DNA of 13,621 nucleotides from positions 1-13,621 of the forward strand of contig DASZGL010000126.1 of the NCBI GenBank assembly GCA_035938875.1, written 5' to 3'. Positions 9,259 to 13,621 of the stretch are shown piece after piece (positions within the stretch are counted from its first letter, which is position 1; every line of letters starts with the position of its first letter). The notes beneath the pieces were generated by a model that made no database searches, had not been told where the DNA came from, and saw only the letters and a list, made by a program, of their open reading frames with translations. A program made the translations under genes and the position numbers. The stretch comes from DASZGL01 sp035938875. Lineage in GTDB: Bacteria; Chloroflexota; Dormibacteria; Aeolococcales; Aeolococcaceae.

Positions 9259-10050
9259 TCAGCCTCCGAGAGTCTTCATCACGCCCAGGACGCCGTCGAC
9301 AGTAGGGTCGGTCAACTCCTGGACGATGTGGCCGTCGGCGAGAAAGATGACGCGCTCGGCAAAGACTGCGGCGTTGGCGTCATGAGTGACCAGAACAATG
9401 GTCTGACCGTACCGCTGCACCGCGGTCTTGAGCAGGCCGAGGAGCTCGCCGCTGGCCCGGGAGTCGAGGTTGCCGCTGGGCTCGTCGGCGAAGATGATGT
9501 CCGGCCGGCTGAGCAGCGCCCGGGCGGCGGCAACCCTCTGTTGCTGGCCACCTGACAGCTCACTGGGGCGATGGCGCAGCCGTGGCTTCAACGACAGCAC
9601 GCCGATGACGGCGTCGAACCACTCGCGGTCGACCGGCTTGCCGGCGATGTCAAGGGGCAGGGTGATGTTGTCGGCAGCCGACAGGGTCGGGACCAGGTTG
9701 AAGCTCTGGAAGATGAAGCCGACGCGCACGCGACGAAGCAGGGTGAGGTGCTTCTCGTCGAGCGCGGTGATGTCGACATCGCCGATCCAGATACGCCCGC
9801 TGGTCAGGGTGTCGAGACCGGCAAGGCAGTGCAGCAGGGTCGACTTGCCCGACCCTGAGGGACCCATGATGGCGGTGAACCTGCCCTTCTCAATGCTGAC
9901 GTCGATGCCGTCGAGAGCGCGCACCTCGGTGTCGCCCCGGCCGTAGACCTTCACCGCGGCCTGAGCCACCAGAGCGGCGGTGCCGTCAGGCGGATTGGCT
10001 GTCGCGGGGGGTGGGGACGGGGCGGCGGTGGCCAGTTGTTCCGAGGTCAT
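9259..10050 (-). CDS. ABC transporter ATP-binding protein, LolD/MacB-type
   Basis: The product is 263 residues from ATG 10050, with GAGGG four bases upstream. All ATPase motifs are visible: Walker A GPSGSGKST (63-71), Q-loop Gln115 in FQSFNLVPTLS, signature LSGGQQQR (165-172), Walker B IIFADE (185-190) followed by PSGNLDS, and the switch His223 in VTHD. The FNLVPTLS and GNLDS elements are characteristic of the subfamily that drives FtsX-type permeases, although the usual Thr of ADEPTGNLDS is Ser here. About 25 Pro/Ala-rich residues precede the first strand and are poorly conserved in the family. It is the first gene of the exporter operon and drives the permease that follows at the inner membrane. 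No adjacent regulator or periplasmic adaptor is seen, so the physiological role is open. Confidence 0.95.
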   Translation of the reverse strand: MTSEQLATAAPSPPPATANPPDGTAALVAQAAVKVYGRGDTEVRALDGIDVSIEKGRFTAIMGPSGSGKSTLLHCLAGLDTLTSGRIWIGDVDITALDEKHLTLLRRVRVGFIFQSFNLVPTLSAADNITLPLDIAGKPVDREWFDAVIGVLSLKPRLRHRPSELSGGQQQRVAAARALLSRPDIIFADEPSGNLDSRASGELLGLLKTAVQRYGQTIVLVTHDANAAVFAERVIFLADGHIVQELTDPTVDGVLGVMKTLGG

Positions 10051-10080
10051 GGCGCCCTCTTCTGATCGCTTTCAACCTGG

Positions 10081-10110
10081 CGGGCCGGGCGGCTGCCACC
10101 CCGCGGCCCG
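10081..10110 (-). terminator. Inverted repeat between the phosphoesterase and exporter genes
   Basis: CGGGCCG (10081-10087) and CGGCCCG (10104-10110) are perfect seven-base arms with a 16-base loop. They lie in the 107-bp gap after the phosphoesterase stop and before the exporter ATPase start. They could end the phosphoesterase transcript or act as an operator for the exporter. No T-run follows, and chance pairing is easy at this GC content. Confidence 0.3.
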
Positions 10111-10131
10111 TCGCGCGCCATTGTGCAAGCC

Positions 10132-10159
10132 GAGCGCCGGAGCCCGCCGCGCCGCGCTC
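10132..10159 (-). terminator. Inverted repeat overlapping the phosphoesterase stop codon
   Basis: GAGCGC (10132-10137) and GCGCTC (10154-10159) pair across a 16-base GC-rich loop, overlapping the TGA of the phosphoesterase. It is an alternative or additional terminator candidate to the 10081-10110 repeat. The evidence is the symmetry alone. Confidence 0.2.
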
Positions 10160-11618
10160 AGCCGCCGACGGTCGACGCCTCACCGGGTGGCGGGTTGGGG
10201 TTCAGAGCCATCGCCGGCCGCGGTTGCTGGTCGAAGTTGAAGTCGGCGGTCAGGTTGCCGAGCTGCGGGGCGGTCTCCCGCACCCCCGGGCGCGGATCGG
10301 GGCGGCCGTCAGTCGCCGGGTCGAGCCGCTGCCCGCCCAGGAAGTCGTCCTCGATGAACTTGGCGTAGGCGTCGAAGCTCAGCGTCTGGTGGTCGATGAA
10401 CCCCTGCCTGGCGTAGGGGCTGATCACCAGTCCGGGCACGCGAAGCCCATAGCCGTTCTGGTCGACCGTCGGCGGTTGCACGTGGTCGTAGAAACCGCCC
10501 CAGTCGTCCCAGCTGAGAAAGATCGCCGTGCTGCTCCAATTGGGGCTCTGCATGATCGCGTTGACCAGGCCGGTGACGTACGCCTGACCGTCGGCGATCG
10601 ACGATGGTGGGTGCTCGCTGTTCTTGCCGTCGGGCACGATCCACGACACCGCCGGCAGCGTCCCAGCCTGGGCCGCGGAGTAGAAGTGGTCGAGGTTCTG
10701 GATGTTGCCCAGCTGGCCGTCCTGCTTGACGGTGTCGAAGTACGGCAGCGGATTCCAGATGCCCGGAGTAGCCGCCTTCTGCGGAGCGGCCGCGCAGCTC
10801 ACCTGGCCGGAGTCCTGGCAATCAGGTTCGGTGCCGTTGGCGACGTAGTACGCCCAGCTGACGCCGTTGTTGTGCATCAGGTAGGTGAGATCAGTCCACG
10901 CGTAGTCGGGTGGTGTTCCACCGTTCTTCTTCGGCGGCGTTCCCGGCTTGACGATGTCACTGGTGCAGCTGCTGGGATCGCCGGGCACGCTGCACTTCGC
11001 CGACCATTCGCTGACCATGAACAGGTGCTCGGGAAGGCTCCACGACGCGTTGGGTTCGAACATCGCGTCCTGGAGGACGAAGTTCTGCGCATACGCCCAG
11101 TAGTTGGGGATCTCGCGAGCGTCGTGATAGCCCATGACGTCGGGACGGGTGGAGTTGGTGCACGCAGGATTGTTGGGATCGCTGCAGCCTCGGCTTCCCG
11201 ACTCGGCTTGGGCGACAAAGCCGTTCATCTGGCCGCCGTTGACGTCAGCCTGCTCGTTGGCGAGGTTGTGCGGGCCACCACCGTTGACGACACTGGGATC
11301 GTGGTACGGGTAGTCGCACTGACCGGTGGCGGGATTGGGGTTGCACGTCGTGAATCGGCCATTGCTCGACGGTAGACCGTTGGCGCCGGGATAGGTACCG
11401 AAGTAGCTGTCGAAGGAACGGTTCTCCTGCATGATCACCACGACGTGCTGGATCTTGTGGATGCCGCTGAGATTCCCCGTTGTCGAGCCTGAACCGTTGG
11501 TGGAGCTGCTCGAGCTCGACGATGTCGCACCACTCGTGCTCGACGCCGAGCCACACGCGGCAGTGAATCCCATGGCGAGCAGAACCAGAACAGCAGGGCG
11601 GCGGAGTGCACCAGTCAT
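10158..11618 (-). CDS. Secreted phosphoesterase (acid phosphatase / phospholipase C superfamily), probable lipoprotein
   Basis: The product is 486 residues. The N-terminus is basic and hydrophobic and ends in FTAAC, giving a plausible lipobox with Cys22; Thr at -3 is less common than Leu. A Ser/Thr/Gly-rich linker (23-51) would hold the enzyme away from the membrane. The catalytic domain starts with HVVVIMQENRSFDSYFG (58-74), the family hallmark, with metal ligands Glu65 and Asn66. SWSLPEH (192-198) probably carries the nucleophile Ser194, by position and by comparison with Francisella AcpA. SWDDWGGFYDHV (369-380) supplies the Asp371/Asp372 metal ligands. Such enzymes hydrolyse phosphomonoesters or phospholipid head groups outside the cell, often to scavenge phosphate; which of the two applies is not clear. 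It is divergent from the beta-propeller gene. The ribosome binding site AGGAG is unusually close to the ATG, and regulatory repeats lie upstream. Confidence 0.9.
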   Translation of the reverse strand: MTGALRRPAVLVLLAMGFTAACGSASSTSGATSSSSSSSTNGSGSTTGNLSGIHKIQHVVVIMQENRSFDSYFGTYPGANGLPSSNGRFTTCNPNPATGQCDYPYHDPSVVNGGGPHNLANEQADVNGGQMNGFVAQAESGSRGCSDPNNPACTNSTRPDVMGYHDAREIPNYWAYAQNFVLQDAMFEPNASWSLPEHLFMVSEWSAKCSVPGDPSSCTSDIVKPGTPPKKNGGTPPDYAWTDLTYLMHNNGVSWAYYVANGTEPDCQDSGQVSCAAAPQKAATPGIWNPLPYFDTVKQDGQLGNIQNLDHFYSAAQAGTLPAVSWIVPDGKNSEHPPSSIADGQAYVTGLVNAIMQSPNWSSTAIFLSWDDWGGFYDHVQPPTVDQNGYGLRVPGLVISPYARQGFIDHQTLSFDAYAKFIEDDFLGGQRLDPATDGRPDPRPGVRETAPQLGNLTADFNFDQQPRPAMALNPNPPPGEASTVGG

Positions 11619-11620
11619 GC

Positions 11621-11638
11621 TCCTCAGTCTGCGGAGGA
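11621..11638 (-). promoter_or_regulatory. Hairpin covering the phosphoesterase ribosome binding site
   Basis: In the minus-strand leader, TCCTC (11638-11634) can pair with GAGGA (11625-11621) across an eight-base loop. The second arm overlaps the AGGAG at 11624-11620, which is only one base from the ATG at 11618. Five base pairs is a weak stem, so it may reduce or tune translation rather than block it. Regulation by this hairpin is inference. Confidence 0.3.
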
Positions 11639-11639
11639 T

Positions 11640-11677
11640 TTCTGAAAACTCGCTGAAGCACGCTGAGATGCCGCTGA
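11640..11677 (-). promoter_or_regulatory. Helically phased TCAGCG direct repeats upstream of the phosphoesterase
   Basis: The minus strand reads TCAGCG at 11677-11672, 11666-11661 and 11656-11651, with a degenerate fourth copy TCAGAA at 11645-11640. The steps are 11, 10 and 11 bases, about one helical turn. The first two copies form 7-base units CCTCAGC and TCTCAGC with a four-base spacer. That is the arrangement known for PhoB/PhoP-type response regulators; mycobacterial PhoP prefers TCACAGC-N4-TCACAGC. The array lies 22-59 bases before the phosphoesterase ATG. The regulator is not identified. Confidence 0.45.
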
Positions 11678-11719
11678 GGATGCGATCAACGCAGCCACGT
11701 GGGCGCCGGGCTGACCGGT

Positions 11720-11739
11720 ATCGCGATTCAACCCGCGAT
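11720..11739. promoter_or_regulatory. Inverted repeat in the divergent promoter region
   Basis: ATCGCG (11720-11725) and CGCGAT (11734-11739) are perfect six-base arms with an eight-base spacer, midway between two divergent surface-protein genes. It may be a repressor operator. The rest of the 216-bp gap (11619-11834) holds the repeats and candidate promoter listed separately; no small gene or RNA was recognised. Confidence 0.25.
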
Positions 11740-11767
11740 CCGCGACGGGCGCGTGACCGACCATCCC

Positions 11768-11797
11768 TTGACCCCGCCGCCCGGCTTGGGTTCTGAT
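11768..11797 (+). promoter_or_regulatory. Candidate promoter for the beta-propeller gene
   Basis: TTGACC (11768-11773) matches the -35 consensus in five of six bases, and TCTGAT (11792-11797) matches the -10 consensus in four of six, with an 18-base spacer. Transcription from here would leave a leader of about 30 bases that includes the GGAG at 11825-11828. A near-palindrome, GGGCG-TG-CGCCC (11799-11810), covers the expected start point. Confidence 0.35.
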
Positions 11798-11834
11798 GGG
11801 GCGTGCGCCCTCACGGTTCCACGCGGAGACCCCC

Positions 11835-13621
11835 ATGAGTCGTCGCTGCCCGTTCCCCGTGATCCTCGCCATGCTCGGAGCGCTCACCGGCACCATCGGA
11901 TGGGGTGTGGTCGGGGGCCCAGCCCGCGCTGACGTCACCACCATGTCGGTCAACCAGCTGCGCACCGGTTGGGATTCGAACCAGCCGGACCTGACCCCGG
12001 CGATGGTGCAGTCGCCCGGGTTCGGTGAGCTCTTCCACATCCCGCTCCTGGACCCGAACTCGCCCTCCGTGGTGTATGCGCAGCCGGTCGTCGCCCACGC
12101 AATGATCATCGTCGCCACCGAACACGATCGCGTCTACGGGATCGACGAGAACGGCGGCACGGTCCGCTGGATCGACCAGCTGGGAACGTACGAGCCCGAC
12201 GACCACAGCTGTGGCCAGGTGACGCCCCACCTGGGCATCACCTCGACGCCGGTGATCGACCTCTCGACCAACACCGTGTACGTCATGGCCCGCGACTTCG
12301 ACCCGGCCGCCCCGTCCAGTGGCACGGCCTGGAGGCTGCACGCTCTCGATCTTTTCAGCGGTGCTGAGCGACCCGGCTGGCCGGTGACCATCCAGGGCTC
12401 GGCCTACAACCGCCCGAGCCTTGCCTTCGATGCCTACCAGCACCAACAGCGCCCGGCTCTTCTCCTCCTCCACGGCAGCGTTTTTGCCGGTTTCGGCAGC
12501 TTCTGCGATCAGCAGCCGTACTACGGTTGGATCGCCGGTGTCTCGACGACCAGCCGGGGGCTGAGCCTGTACGTCGACGAGCCGACCGGCTCGGAGGGCG
12601 CCTTCTGGGCGTCAGGCGGCGGCTTCGTCGCCGACGGGGCGACGACGTTCCTGGCCACGTCGGGGAACGGCACCGGGGGCTCCGATCAGCCGCCGCAGAA
12701 CTCCAGCGGCAGCTCGGTGTCGACGTCGACCAACCTCGCCGACTCGGTGATCCGATTCCAGATCCAGGGCGACGGCGTCACCGTCGCACCGGTCGATTTC
12801 TTCGGCGTCGGCGTCGACGATGTCACCGACCAGGACCTGGGATCGAGCCAGATCAGCGCGCTGCCCGACCAGCTGGGCATCGCCGGGCACCCCCATCTCG
12901 GGGTTGTCGGCAGCAAGCGCGGAACGCTGTGGGTGCTCGACCGCGACAACCTCGGCGGCCGGCACACCAACGACAGTGGCGCCATCTCCGCGCTGGCCTC
13001 CACCGACGATCTCTTCGGCCACGTCGCGTCATGGCCGGGCGATGGTGGCTTCGTCTACGACGCCGGCTCATCGCACCTCAACGCCTTCCGCCTTGACGCC
13101 GGCGGCCACCTCGCTCACGTCGCCAGCACCTCGATCGGCGGCACGTCCGGCTCGCCGCTGATCACCAGCAACGGAACCGTGAGCGGGTCGGCCACCCTGT
13201 GGATGTACGACCGTGGCTTGATGCAGTTGCGCGCCTTCGCCGCCAACGTCGGAGGCGGTCCTGGTTTCACCCAGCTCTTCAGCGCGACCGTCGGCGTCTC
13301 GGCGCGGTACACCAAGTTCATCGACATCGCGGCTGACAACGGACGCATCATCGTGTCGGCCGACGACGGCATGCTCCATGTCTTCGGGCGCGCGGGACTC
13401 CCGCCTGCGCCGTGCGGTTGCGCGGCACCGTTCAGCGGCTACTGGGAGGTTGCCGCCGACGGCGGCATCTTCCCCTTCGGCAACGCGCCTGGCTACGGCT
13501 CGACCGGCAACATCCGCCTCAACCAACCGATCGTCGGCATGGCCCGGACGCCAGACAGCGGCGGCTACTGGCTGGCCGCAGCCGACGGCGGCATCTTCCC
13601 CTTCGGTGACGCCGTCGGCTA
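11835..13621 (+). CDS. Secreted quinoprotein-like beta-propeller protein with C-terminal GYW/DGGIF repeats (3' end cut by window)
   Basis: An uninterrupted frame runs from ATG 11835 to the window edge: 595 complete codons and no stop. GGAG lies six bases before the ATG. Residues 1-32 form a signal peptide ending in ARA. The body has propeller-blade patterns such as HDRVYGIDENGGTVRWIDQ, RLHALDLFSGAERPGW and GTLWVLDRDNLGG, as in PQQ-binding-like beta-propellers. The early LRTGWDSNQPDLTP segment is common in secreted quinoprotein-like proteins. No PQQ ligand or active-site set could be confirmed, so it may be a structural or binding propeller, not a dehydrogenase. After a CGC-containing hinge (about residues 526-533), 42-residue repeats begin at residue 534. 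It is probably a cell-surface or exported protein. The true length and C-terminus are unknown. Confidence 0.85.
   Translation, partial: MSRRCPFPVILAMLGALTGTIGWGVVGGPARADVTTMSVNQLRTGWDSNQPDLTPAMVQSPGFGELFHIPLLDPNSPSVVYAQPVVAHAMIIVATEHDRVYGIDENGGTVRWIDQLGTYEPDDHSCGQVTPHLGITSTPVIDLSTNTVYVMARDFDPAAPSSGTAWRLHALDLFSGAERPGWPVTIQGSAYNRPSLAFDAYQHQQRPALLLLHGSVFAGFGSFCDQQPYYGWIAGVSTTSRGLSLYVDEPTGSEGAFWASGGGFVADGATTFLATSGNGTGGSDQPPQNSSGSSVSTSTNLADSVIRFQIQGDGVTVAPVDFFGVGVDDVTDQDLGSSQISALPDQLGIAGHPHLGVVGSKRGTLWVLDRDNLGGRHTNDSGAISALASTDDLFGHVASWPGDGGFVYDAGSSHLNAFRLDAGGHLAHVASTSIGGTSGSPLITSNGTVSGSATLWMYDRGLMQLRAFAANVGGGPGFTQLFSATVGVSARYTKFIDIAADNGRIIVSADDGMLHVFGRAGLPPAPCGCAAPFSGYWEVAADGGIFPFGNAPGYGSTGNIRLNQPIVGMARTPDSGGYWLAAADGGIFPFGDAVG
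13434..13621 (+). repeat. Tandem 126-bp (42-residue) repeats, one full copy and the start of a second
   Basis: Copy 1 spans 13434-13559 (SGYWEVAADGGIFPFG...), and copy 2 starts at 13560 (GGYWLAAADGGIFPFG...). The 26 bases at 13455-13480 recur exactly at 13581-13606, 126 bases later. Forty-two residues suits one beta-propeller blade or beta-sandwich unit. Repeats of this type, with GYW, DGGIF and FG-A positions, occur in secreted proteins of high-GC lineages. More copies probably follow beyond the window. Confidence 0.85.

Noticed and set aside
10011..11375. Plus-strand open frame of 454 codons, the largest antisense frame.
   Set aside because: It opposes the phosphoesterase, whose conserved motifs are on the minus strand. 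The translation is biased toward Val, Arg and Ala with no domain.
11811..12473. Minus-strand open frame of 220 codons.
   Set aside because: It is antisense to the signal peptide and first blades of the beta-propeller protein, with no recognisable motif.

Overview
This is a GC-rich window (roughly two-thirds G+C by eye) from a bacterium that looks actinobacterial or close to it. The evidence is the codon bias to G/C in third positions, GTG and TTG starts, an actinobacterial-style propionyl-CoA carboxylase beta subunit, and C-terminal repeats of the type GYWxxAxDGGIFxFGxA. From memory, such repeats are common in Acidimicrobiia, Candidatus Dormibacterota and related high-GC lineages. The lineage is an inference; the window holds no rRNA or other marker gene. 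The window is densely coding, with nine protein genes. The first is cut by the left edge and the last by the right edge.

Layout: 1-597 (+) is the end of an EamA/DMT-type membrane transporter. 705-2423 (+) is a secreted, cysteine- and asparagine-rich parallel beta-helix protein with a C-terminal sorting-like tail. 2497-3024 (+) is a small four-helix membrane protein resembling CopD/DUF2269 proteins. It converges tail to tail, two bases apart, with a two-gene minus-strand unit: an acyl-CoA carboxylase beta subunit (5895-4222) followed four bases later by a CaiB/BaiF-family CoA-transferase (4217-3027). Divergent from the carboxylase, across about 42 bp with a short palindrome, is a metallo-beta-lactamase-fold hydrolase (5938-6675, +). 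A second minus-strand unit encodes an ABC exporter of the LolD/MacB-type: ATPase (10050-9259) then a double FtsX-domain permease (9252-6706), six bases apart. A minus-strand secreted phosphoesterase, probably a lipoprotein (11618-10158), is divergent from a secreted quinoprotein-like beta-propeller protein (11835 to the right edge, +) that ends in 42-residue repeats.

How the genes work together: the carboxylase and CoA-transferase form a plausible acyl-CoA metabolism operon. The carboxylase's biotin-carrying alpha subunit is not in the window. The ATPase and permease make one exporter. The remaining genes are mostly cell-surface proteins without an evident common pathway.

I do not see a clearly undescribed multi-gene system. 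The signals most worth a second look are regulatory and architectural. They are a helically phased array of TCAGCG direct repeats just upstream of the phosphoesterase, reminiscent of OmpR/PhoB/PhoP-type boxes, a hairpin over its ribosome binding site, and a VPEF-helix-RRRR tail on the beta-helix protein. No tRNA, rRNA, CRISPR array, insertion sequence or phage gene was recognised.
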